Source of the DNA: Branchipolynoe longqiensis
Lineage: Eukaryota; Annelida; Polychaeta; Phyllodocida; Polynoidae
Assembly: GCA_030323885.1 (NCBI GenBank)
Contig: CM059196.1
Span: forward strand, 36,620,481 to 36,684,480
Direction: 5' to 3'
DNA: 64,000 nt
Shown: piece after piece, positions 44,310-55,900 of the stretch
How positions within the stretch are numbered: the stretch's first letter is position 1
How the letters are laid out: each line of letters starts with the position of its first letter
Notes under the pieces: model-generated
Databases searched by the model: none
Told to the model about the DNA's origin: nothing
The model's input: the letters and a program-made list of their open reading frames with translations, nothing else
Made by a program: the position numbers and the translations under genes

Positions 44310-44722
44310 GGCTATCATCGATTATCACAGTCTGAACCATTCGAATCATCATGGTTGTCCGAATTTCAATTAGAACACCCCGAGATGTACCTAACAAATT
44401 CACAGGCCATGTGCAAAATGATCCAACTCCAATGCCCCACGTCTTGGCTGGGGGCATCAGGAGCAATGACATCACAGCTTCCCTTTGGACCCAATCAGAT
44501 ATACTCTTTCAAAATGGTCCAATCAGAGCTGTTCTTTCATCACTGTGTCAATTGCAAATGGCTGCTTGAACCTAAAATTAGCCAAAATTGATACTGTGAA
44601 TAGGACATCCCATTTTTTCTGCCCTAAGAGCATTCATTCATTTAGGCAACCCGAGTTTGTATGATCCGCTCATATGCAAATAAATGGTTGGGATGGTCAG
44701 AGGTGATTAATCGATGTCGGCC
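44310..44722. mobile_element. MITE family C, diverged copy 3
   Basis: Recognisable from ATCATCGATTATCACAG, CCATGTGCAAAATGATCC, CGTCTTGGCTGGGG and the end GTGATTAATCGATGTCGG. Older than copies 1 and 2. Confidence 0.65.
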
Positions 44723-45410
44723 ACTGTGAGTAAATGGACTAGCAAAGAACGCCTCAGACAATATAACTGTTTAGTATCAACAACTGCTTCAATCAATCTA
44801 GTAGGGTATGAAGTAGAGGAAGCCACATACTATACAGTTTGTTGTTGTTCTTATGTTGCTTTAAAAAAAATCTCAGGTGTAGGGTTGATCAATATGTATA
44901 TACAACTCTTCTTTTCTGGTGCTCATTGAGAAAAAGTGGCGAAAGGCTGAATAAACTAATTGAGCACGTCATTTCTTAATTTAAGAAGCAAAATAGCCTT
45001 TTTAAGTAGAGTTCTGGATCGCACCACCCACTAAGTGACACAGTACTTATCTATATATATTCCCATCGTTCCCTTTATAACAACTGAGCAAAACAACAGT
45101 CAACATCGGGAATCAAATAAAACATGGCTACAAGGTTTTAACTATGGATCATTAGTCGTAGTCGAAGCCATTTACTGTGTCAAGTGTCAGAACTAAGAAT
45201 GGACACAGCCATTTACAAACCAAATTGCCAGCCAGGCAAAGGTTTCATGTTATTTGTATAGCGCGTGTCTATGCTTGAAATGTACTGTAGCATATGCCAC
45301 ACTCCAGAACCAATATCAATTTAAATAGCAAAAGAAATCGTTCTATACAGGTTTACAAATGGTGTGAATAATTGCAATTTGATAAATAGTTCAATAACAT
45401 TCCCTCTTAA

Positions 45411-45611
45411 CAGGGTAGGACAATAAGGACTGCCTGATTGCCCGGGGCAACTAGTTTACTCGGTCGGGCAGGTGAAGTTCTCTGTGACCAGACCGAACAG
45501 GCAAGTCGTTATTTCTCTGTTCTGCAGTACCGATTGCCACTTGGGCAAGTAGAAGATCCAGTTACTTGCCCGGTTGGGCAAGTGGGGGGAAAAAGTTATT
45601 GTCCTACCCTG
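45411..45611. mobile_element. 201-bp MITE with 16-bp inverted ends
   Basis: CAGGGTAGGACAATAA and TTATTGTCCTACCCTG. A solitary left end of the same family (AGGGTAGGACAATAAGGACTG) lies at about 43141. Confidence 0.75.
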
Positions 45612-47422
45612 CTGTACCAATCGACAATCACGCTACAACTGTACACATTCCCGCAGTGATTTCAATATTTACACTTTATTTACTTTTTAATTCTAATATA
45701 AATAATAATACGGGAGTGACCATTATAACTAGCATTATGGAGTTGAAGTTTAAAAATAAAAGCTTTTGCTGGCGGAATAATATGCGACGGGTATACATTG
45801 ATTAGCAGCCTAAAGAGTGGGCTATTTTCATTTAAAAAAAAAAAAAAAATCATGTAAACAGAAAGTTCTAAGACACAAGGTGTTTCATAATTACGCTCAT
45901 GAGATGAAGCCAGGCGCGTATTGTCTTTATTTCATTTCACCATAACCATGAATAATGGACGCTCCCTGAACAACTTTCATGACTCAATAAAAGGTAGCCA
46001 TTTCCCACACTTTGTCAGTATTTGAGTGAGAATGATATTCAATAGTATGTAGCTGATCATGTTAGTGTTAACTGCTTTGGGTATTGAAGATTTCACATGG
46101 GACAAAATGAGTGCATCTATAATCGAAAAATGACTATACTTTGGGCCACCACACGACCGAACAGGTTCACTCCCAGGTAGTTGTGAAATATTCATGGAAG
46201 TTTTGAGATATGTGACGACAACATCATCACTCAAATAATATCCTAGAAATTTACAACTATATATATAAGCATATTACCAAAATAAGCGTATTCAAAATAT
46301 TTTTAAATACGATAGAATTAAAATGGAAAAAAATGTCTTTTCTTAAGATACATAATCCTATAGTTTTGAGTTTCTGACATATTCTTTTTGTAGATAAATA
46401 TATTAGGTGGATCGTTATAATCTACCTCACTTTAGGATGAAGTAACTTTTATCGATGGTTAACTTTGGTGATATTTGAAGTGAAAGCATTCAACACTCCT
46501 TTTGGTGTGCACACCGAAATGCTAGACATTGATGGCATCAGCAGTAACAGGTTCAATTAAATCGACTTAGTATTCCCTTCTATACAGACATTAAATAACT
46601 GCACCGGTATCTAAGTTGGATACGCGGATATTGTTTTGGTTTCGAAAATTGTATGTGTTCATCAGACTATGCAGCATAAAGTTGCACAGTCTGATAAAAG
46701 CAGCACATTTTCAAAACCAAAACAATTATCTAGATTTGATTCTACACATTGAGCTTAGATACTGCTGCACTTATTGAGCATGTATTGTCACATAGAAGGG
46801 AATACTGAGTCAATCTGATCACTACTCCTCTGTTAATCGGCACTGCCAACGTCCATCATAATACTCCACTGAAGCTTCACCATGTATGAGTTGTTAATAG
46901 CGTGTTTTTTTGTGCCTACCGTACACATTTCATATTAATTTTGATGGTTTTTACTAACTTTGGTCACTTTGACCAGAGTGGCATCCATTTTGAGTCATGT
47001 ACCTGTGAGTGTTGTTACATCGGCCATTGAATAGTGCCACCGATATGATTTACCACATAATGGTATAGATGGATTCCACCAGATGGCGGCACTATATTGA
47101 AACAGAACTATGCACAAGTCCTGAATATAGCAAAGTATGTAGATATACAGACGGTCTCTGAATATACGGGAGTGCTAGCGATAGTGGTGCTCACGGCAGC
47201 TCGGCGGCTGCTCGCAGTGGGTTTGCTCACTGCGTGCAAACCCAAGTTGCCCAGGCCACTGGCATCAGCGGTTCGGGCGATAGTAGCAATCGGTGGAGGA
47301 GATGCTACTGGCACTCCGTTAATAATATTAATATAATGTCTTTATATAGCACGACAGTTCAACACAATATTGGTCCAGGGATTGAGGCGGAGCCTAGCTT
47401 TAACCCGTTCTGTGCACTGGTT
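45612..47422. other. Intergenic with family B MITEs
   Basis: 46340-46830 is MITE-derived. 46830-47340 is unclassified, with a GC-richer patch at 47170-47310 whose open frames on both strands have no recognised similarity. Confidence 0.4.
46340..46830. mobile_element. MITE family B copy plus inverted partial copy
   Basis: 46340-46679 ends CATCAGACTATGCAGC; 46676-46830 begins AAAGTTGCACAGTCTGAT in the reverse direction. Confidence 0.7.
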
Positions 47423-47569
47423 AAAGTTAGTTTAATATATTTGTCTCATAAAAAGGACAGAAACTTAAAACCATCGGACTATGCAGCTTTAAACTGAGAC
47501 AGGAAGAGAAAACCTAGCTAAAGCGTGTGGAGAATCCCTGCAGGTGGAGCCTGTGTGGCATCTGATGGC

Positions 47570-48235
47570 GGCCTGCAGGTGTGGGCGGGTATAAGGGGGT
47601 GTGGGTGGGTGAAGGTGCGTGTTGGCGGTTGTAGGTGTGTGTAGGTGGATATGGGTGGGGGTGGACGGGTGTGGGTGGGTGTAGTTGGGTATGAGCGGAT
47701 GTATGTGGGTGTGGGGCGTGTCGGGTGGGTGTAGGTGGGTGTGGATGTGTTTGGGCGGGTGCAGGTCGGTTTGAGTGGGTGGGTGCAGGTGGGTGGGTGT
47801 GGGCGTGTATGGGTGTAGGTGCGTGTGGGTGGGTGTAGGTGGGTATGGGTGGGTGTAAGTGGGTGTGGGTGCGTGTGGGTGGGTGTAGGTGGGTATGTGC
47901 AGGTGTATGTGAGTGTACGCGGGTGTGGGTGGGTGTGGGTGGGTATGGGCGGGTGTGGGTGTGGGTGGGTGTAGGCAGGTGTGGGTTGGTGTAGGTGTGT
48001 GGGCGGGTGTACGCGGGTGTGGGGCATGCTTGGGTGGGTGTAGGCGGGTGTGCATGGGTGTGGGCGTGTGTGGGTGGATGTAGGTGCGTGTGGCTAGGTG
48101 GGTGTGGGTTGGTGTAGTTGTGTGTAGGCGGGTGTGGGTGTGTGTGTGTGGGCGGGTGCAGGTGGGTGTAGGCGGGTGTGCATGGGTGTGGGCGTGTGTG
48201 CGTGGGTATGGGCGTGTGTGGGTGGGTGTAGGCGG
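47570..48235. repeat. GGGTGT/GGTGGGTGTA minisatellite in UBR3 3' region
   Basis: About 660 bp of imperfect short units (GGGTGTGGGTGGGTGTAGGT-type) on the plus strand; the UBR3 transcript would read CACCCACACCTAC. It begins at the UBR3 stop. It has no stop codon for long stretches in several minus frames, which creates artefactual His/Pro/Thr-rich open frames. The G-rich strand has strong quadruplex potential. Confidence 0.9.
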
Positions 48236-48353
48236 TCAAAGTCGGTTCTGGTGGAATATCCAACGTTTACACACGTGCTCAAAGGTGTGATGCACCCACT
48301 GTTGTTGGAGCAGCTGGTACCGCTCGTTACTCAGGTACAGCGGCTTGCCACGC
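48236..48353 (-). CDS. UBR3: UBR3 last coding exon and stop
   Basis: Completes Lys, then RGKPLYLSNERYQLLQQQWV and HHTFEHVCKRWIFHQNRL, with TGA at 48238-48236. Acceptor GTTTGCAG. A CACCC-rich minisatellite begins within three bases of the stop codon. Confidence 0.96.
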
Positions 48354-49912
48354 CTGCAAACACCAACAGAAAGTAGCTGAGCTTTAACAAATCAATCAAT
48401 CAAAAGCTTGGGGAAGGAAGAAATAAAGTAAATCAGTAGGGGTGACAAATAACCTCAATTTATTTCGATTCCTTCACCTTTCCCCAACTCAATTCCCTTA
48501 AATTGGGAGAGAGAACAAAGTTAATAATTAAAAAAAGAGACAACATTTTGTTAGTGAAATGTTTTTTATTTATAGATACATGGACAAATTGACTTCAGTA
48601 ACAATAAAAAGACGAAAGAACAAGTCATAAGAGGCGATAATAGGGTGGATTAGGATGTTCTATTAAGACTGGGTGAGTTCTCAAGCTGAATTTCTTGAAC
48701 TCCGTTATATGGTGACCCCGATCGCGTTATAAGAGGGTCATACTGTACTGCAATGTGCAACTTAACAATAGTCATTTCCCCTATCCTACTTCATACCTCG
48801 CCCCGGACAAGATAGCTAGACACTCTGTAAGCCTTTGGTCTGACCAGACAAGATAGCTAGACATGCTGTAAGCCTTTGGTCTGATCAGACAAGATAGCTA
48901 GACACGCTGTAAGCCTTTGGTCTGACCAGAGAAGATAGGTAGACACTATGTAAGCCTTTGGTTTGACCAGACAAGATAGCTAGACACACTGTAAGCCTTT
49001 GGTCTGACCAGACAAGATAGCTAGACACTCTGTAAGCCTTTGGTCCGACCAGACACGATAGCTAGACACTCTGTAAGCCTGTGGTCTGACCAGACAAGAT
49101 AGCCAGACACTCTGTAAGACTTTGGTCTGACCAGACAAGATAGCTAGATGCCATGTAAGCCTTTGGTCTGACCAGACAAGATAGCTAGACGCCATGTAAG
49201 CCTTTGGTCTGACCAGACAAGATAGCTAGACACACTGTAAGCCTTTGGTCTGATCAGACATAATAGCCAGACACTCTGTAAGCCTTTGGTCTGATCAGAC
49301 AAGATAGCCAAGCACTCTGTAAGCCTTTGGTATGATCAGACAAGATAGCTAGACACGCTGTAAGCCTTTGGTCTGACCAGACAAGATAGCTAGACACTCT
49401 GTAAGCCGTTGGTCTGTCCAGACACGATAGCTAGACGCTGTGTAAGCCTTTGGTCTGACCAGTCAAGATAGCTAGACACTCTGTAAGCCTTTGGTCTGTC
49501 CAGACACGATAGCTAGACGCTGTGTAAGCCTTTGGTCCCACCATACAAGATAGCTAGATGATGTGTAAGCCTTTGGTCGAACTCGTGCGGGGATTGGTAC
49601 CACAACCTCCCACATAAGGTGGGAGTTGTCCGGTAGGTTATTTTAAAACCAAGCTGGGAGTTGACTAGAGAGACTAGAGTGGGGCAGGCTTACTTGAGCT
49701 CCTTGTCCTCCTCCCCGTGCTCGTCCAGGTAGACGGAGCCCCAGAGCGTGGCGCGCCGCCCGCTAATCACCACAATCATCGACGAGTTAACAATCAGGAA
49801 CATGCCGGTCCCGCCGCCGCAGTCTATCGCATGCTGCAGGAGACACCGGAAGTGTACAAACAAGGGTAGGTAGTCAGATGAATGCTTCCCACTGGCTGCG
49901 TTGGTTAGATAG

Positions 49913-49961
<49 letters not shown>

Positions 49962-52900
49962 TATGTGTGTCTCTCTCTTTTTTACATATATAAATAGGTA
50001 AGCATTATATATAAATATTTATATATGTATATATATATATGACACTAATAGCTACAGCTTGACCACAGAGACAATGATTGGACCGTAAATAACTGTAGAG
50101 AATAGGTTGTTTCAAACTATGCAGATTATGACGAGGGAGTGAAGGAGGGAGAGCACGAAGTGGGGAGAGAGCGAAGGAGGGAGAGAGCGAAGTAGGGAGA
50201 GCGTGAAGGAGGGAGAGCGCGAAGTAGGGAGAGCGCGAAGTAGGGAGAGCGTGAAGTAGGGAGAGCGCAAAGGCGGGAGAGAGCGAAGTAGGGAGAGAGC
50301 GAAGTAGGGAGAGCGCGAAGAAGGGAGAGAGCGAAGGAGGGAGAGAGCAAAGGAGGGAGAGAGCGAAGGAGGGAGGAAGAAGGGGGTCAAAGACTTTAAT
50401 CTTAATCTTAATCTTAATTACCTACAAGCACATCCTAACGTATGAATACTGCACACAGTATAGTTACTCATATTTTTATCTTGTGTTGAAACTAATCAGG
50501 GGGGAAAAAAGCAATGTTCAGAAGAATCAAATTTATTTACCCACCCCCACCCCCAAAAAAGAGAAGACAAATTTGCTTTACCTGGACAGCCTCACTGATG
50601 CCCTGTTGTCGGCAACACGTCTCCTTGAAGCACACAAGGGCAGCACATACCAGGCAGAGTGCCGGTTCTTTCGGAACGGATGAGCAGTTGGTACACATGC
50701 GCTTACGATAGTGCTGAAAGATCTCGTCATACCGACTCGGCAGACTGAACAGCACAGGCGTTTCCCACCTCACCGGCATCATCAGCAAGATCTGCCAACA
50801 CAGGTTCGACAAGACTAGTACAAAACATCTTTTATTCATAAAGCTGCATAGTCCGATGAAGCATAAAATTGTCAAAACTAAAACAATTATCTCATATTGA
50901 TTCTACATATCTTAGATAATGATGCACTTATTAAACATTTGTTGCCAGATAGAAGGGTGTACTGAGTCAATTTAACAGAATATGTTACTGCTGAAGCCTA
51001 TGCTGTCAGAATGTTGCTGTGCTTGCCAAAACTAATTTTACATATTCAAATATCTCAAAGCTCAGAGATTTAAAATAAGTTATTTCAAATTAAAGTAAGG
51101 TAGATTATAACAGTCAATTTAATATATTTATCTCAGAAATGTTTGTTTGCCTTTTATGTCCTAACAACATCTAAGGTGATATCAAGACGGGTACTGACTT
51201 GTGACAGTGCACACTCCTGATGACTTTATAATGCTGCCCCACTGAGAGCCATGACCCAATATCCCACACAATCACATTATCCTGACACTGTACTAACCAG
51301 TCCTTGCTATTTCCTATTAATGCCTAGTGTCAGGCTAGGTAGTGACAAGTATCAATTTTATAAGTCATTGGTTTGACTCGACAGGGGTTTCAGACTCCCG
51401 ACCTTCCAAACGGAAAGTTTGCGCTCTACCGATTCGGGCAACCCCCTAAGCCCCCAATCACATTATCCTGATACTGTGCTAACCAGTCTTTGCCCTTTCC
51501 TATTAATGCTGAGTGTTAGGCAAGGTAGTGACAAGTACCAATTTGATAAATTATTGGTTTGACTCGGCCCTGGTTTTGGACTCCCGACCTTCCACACGAG
51601 AAGCCTGCGCTCTACCGATTCAGACCCCTCGCTATTAAATATCCCATTCAAACTGTGCTGTGCAGGAGGGCCTGTCTCACCCTGGCCGTTGTCGAGTTCT
51701 TGCTGATAAACTGAGAGAAGTGCTGAGTCCAGGACAGAACGAGCTCCTGCGGGGATTCGCAGAACCAGTGAACTGCGTCGGTGCTGGATCGCTGACTTGC
51801 GTCACCAGGGGCCGCCACCATCTGAAGGTACTCGCACAACGCGAAGTACTCATTCGCCGTCTCCTGAGGAAAACAATAATCAACAACTAACACATAGAAG
51901 AACAAGCGGATGCTTAAAGCTGCATAGTCTGATGAAAGCATCAAATTTTCAAAATCAAAACGATTACCCAGATTTGATTCTACATATCTAATACAGAGGC
52001 AAATTAATAGAACCTATTACTACAGAAACCTATGGTGTCAGCGTTTTGGCATGTGTGCCAAAACGAATTTTTCATTTCTGCACTTTATCTAAAAATATTA
52101 ACCATTTAAAATAAAAGTTAGTTTAAACTAAAGTTAGGTGGATTATAACCATCAACCTAATATTTTGATCTCAGTATGATCCACCTATGACTATCTCAGT
52201 ATGATTAACTTAATGTCGATCTTAGTATGATCAACCTAATGTCTATCTTAGTTTGATCAACCTAATGTCTATCCCAGTATTCTCAATCTCAGAATGATCA
52301 ACGTAATAGGTCAATCTCAGTATGATCAACCTAATATATCAATCTCAGTATGATCAACCTAATATGTCAATATCAGTATGATCAACCTAATATCAATATT
52401 AGTATAATCAACCTAATGTCTATCTCAGTATGATCAACCTAATATGTCAATCTCAGTATGATCAACCTAATATATCAATCTCAGTATGATCAACCTAATA
52501 TGTCAATATCAGTATGATCAACCTAATATCAATCTCAGTATGATCAACTTAATGTCTATCTCAGTATGATCAACCTAATGTCTATCCCAGTATGATCAAT
52601 CTCAGAATGATCAACCTAATATGTCAATCTCAGTATGATCAACCTAATATGTTAATCTTAGTATGATCCTAGTTTCTATCTCAGTATGATCAACCTCATG
52701 TCTATCCCAATATGCTCAATCTCAGTATGATCAACCTAATGTCTATCTCAGTGTGATCAACCTAATATATCTATCTCAGTATGATCAACCTAATATGTCA
52801 ATCACAGAAAATCACAGAAATTCAGAGCCATCGAACTGTGCAGGCTTGAGGCGCCGTACCGTTTCTGCAGGCGCGTCCCGCGAGGTGTCGCTGTAGAGGT

Positions 52901-55900
52901 GCTGGTACAGCAGGGCAGCGAGACGCAGGAAGGGCAGGCATAGCTCCTCCATGCTGGACTCGACGGACTGTGGGGACCACACGCTGTGCGTCAACTGAAA
53001 GCACGCCCAGTACTTACACATCACCGGGTTTAGAGAGCAGAGCGCTCACAGCTCAAACTCACGCTCACAGGAACGCGAGCCCAACACTTCACTACTCAGC
53101 TCCTCCTAATGCCAACCCAACCCAACCAGGTCCCTTCAGGACAGCAGATGCGAATGAAAGTTGTCTCCCGCAACAAACGACAAAAAAGCGGCAATTTATG
53201 GTGATGTTATCTGTAAGTAATGTTGCTCCGATAATAGCACGTTACCCTAGCAATTATCATTATCATCATTGGTATTATCATTTATCATCATTGGTATTAT
53301 CATTTATCATCATTGGTATTATCATTCATTATCATTGGTCTTATCATTCATTATCATTGGTCTTATCATTCATTATCATTGGTATTATCATTCATCACTA
53401 TCCTTGGTAGTATCATTGCTATGGTTCTCATTGTTTTATTATCATTATTATCATCATTATATTATGTGTCGGGTTCAATTCTTAGTTCCAAAGTGTCAAA
53501 CATCGCAGTGCATAGTTAGTTTCACTGGCTCTAACTCTAAGGTAACATGGCAAATTTCAGCGAAAACGAGGATCTTTTCCCATGGGATTAGCACTATCAG
53601 GGAATCGCGGGAAAACATTGCTTTAAACAAAAAGAAAACACCTAAAAAACGAAGGTGACAGTGTTTTTGAACAGATACGACGAGTTGTGTAAGAGCATCT
53701 AAGGCGCAGGACGCATCGACTACTCACGGCGGGGGGATGTACGTCGACCAGTGCCTCGTCGTTGTAGAGGGAGCTTTGTGACAAATGCAGTATCACGTGG
53801 GCCATTAAGCCACCCAGACTCCCGAAGCCGGCCTGTCAATCACACACAAACCCAGTACACTACATGGATGAATTCTTACAGTAATTTACAAACAAAGCTG
53901 AGGATACATCAATCAATGTCACTCTGTTGGCCTACTCAGATTATTTATTACATACACCAACAGGTGAGGCCCATTTTAAATCACTGACTTATGACTGTGA
54001 CCCAATTAAAATCACTCCGCTGACCCACTCAAACTATCACATACACCAATAGGTGAGGCCCATTTGAGATCACTCCGCTGACTTATGCCTCTGACCCATT
54101 TGAAATCACTCCACTGGCCTACTCAGCCTATTTATTACATATACCAACTGGTGAGGCCCATTTGAAATCACTCCGCTGACTTATGCCTCTGACCCATTTG
54201 AAATCACTCCACTGGCCTACTCAGCCTATTTATTACATGTACCAACACGTGAGGCCCATTTGAAATCACTCCGCTGACTTATGCCTCTGACCCATTTAAA
54301 ATCACTCCACTGGCCTACTCAGCCTATTTATTACATATACCAACTGGTGAGGCCCATTTGAGATCACTCCGCTGACTTATGCCTCTGACCCATTTGAAAT
54401 CACTCCACTGGCCTACTCAGCCTATTTATTACATATACCAACTGGTGAGGCCCATTTGAGATCACTCCGCTGACTTATGCCTCTGACCCATTTAAAATCA
54501 CTCCACTGGCCTACTCAGCCTATTTATTACATGTACCAACATGTGAGGCCCATTTGAAATCACTCCGCTGACTTATGCCTCTGACCCATTTAAAATCACT
54601 CCACTGGCCTACTCAGCCTATTTATTACATGTACCAACACGTGAGGCCCATTTGAAATCACTCCGCTGACTTATGCCTCTGACCCATTTGAAATCACTCC
54701 ACTGGCCTACTCAGCCTATTTATTACATGTACCAACACGTGAGGCCCATTTGAAATTCACTGACTTATGACTGTGACCCATTTGAAATCACTCCACTGGC
54801 CTACTCAGCCTATTTATTACATGTACCAACACGTGAGGCCCATTTGAAATCACTCCGCTGACTTATGCCTCTGACCCATTTAAAATCACTCCACTGGCCT
54901 ACTCAGCCTATTTATTACATGTACCAACACGTGAGGCCCATTTGAAATCACTCCACTGACTTATGACTGTGACCCATTTGAAATCACTCCACTGGCCTAC
55001 TCATCCTATTTATTACATGTACCAACACGTGAGGCCCATTTGAAATCACTCCACTGACTTATGACTGTGACCCATTTGAAATCACTCCGCTGACTTATGA
55101 CTGTGACCCATTTAAAATCACTCGGCTTACTCACTCAGATTATTATTACATACACCAACAGATGAGACCCATTAAAAATAACTCCACTGACTTATGGCTG
55201 AGGCCCATCTGAAATCACTCCGCTGACCCACTCAAACTATCACATACGCCAACAGCTGAGGCACATTTGAAATCACTCTGCTGACCCACTCAGATTATTA
55301 CATATGCCAACAGCTGAGATGCATTTGAATTCATTATGCTGACTTATGACTGTGACCGACTTAAAATCACTCTGCTGACCTACTCAGACTATGAAATACA
55401 CCAACTGTTGAGGCCCATTTCAAATCACTCCGCTGACACATGGCTGACCCATTTGAAATTACTCTGCTGACTCACTCAAACTATTAAGGCCCATTTATAG
55501 TTTTGACGGCATGTGACGGCGCAACACTCCGCAAGCCAATGCTCCCATTTAGACTTTACATCAATGCTTGACGGCATTAGACGGCGCAAGCGTTGACCAG
55601 AGTTCAACTAATTTGAACTTTCAAGGTCAGGGCTTCCACACGTCACACACTACCCACCGCTTTGCGGCGTCACACAGCGCTAACCGGTGTAAAGTTGACG
55701 GTGTCACACGCCATCAAAACTATTAACGGGGCTTTACATATGCCAACAGCTGAGATCCATTTGAAATCATTCCACTGATCCATTCAGACTACTCCGTTAA
55801 AGCCGATACTAGGACAAAGGCGCTGAGTGTGGGACTGACCTCTTTCACCTGGCTTTTCCATGCAAGACGCTCCTCCTCACAGAAGCGACAGCTGATGACC

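Noticed and set aside
47097..47336. Ala/Val-rich open frames on both strands
   Set aside because: GC-richer patch open on both strands without family resemblance or splice signals.
47489..48263. Long His/Pro/Thr-rich open frames (188-249 codons) on the minus strand
   Set aside because: Several frames are open at once because the CACCC array lacks stop codons. Kept only as a possible UBR3 readthrough extension.
48806..49580. Regular 41-bp repeats resembling a CRISPR array
   Set aside because: Units are contiguous without unique spacers and lie in a eukaryotic intron; this is a minisatellite.
50112..50390. Ser/Leu/Pro-rich open frames on the minus strand
   Set aside because: Translations of the GAGAGAGCGAAGTAGGGA array.
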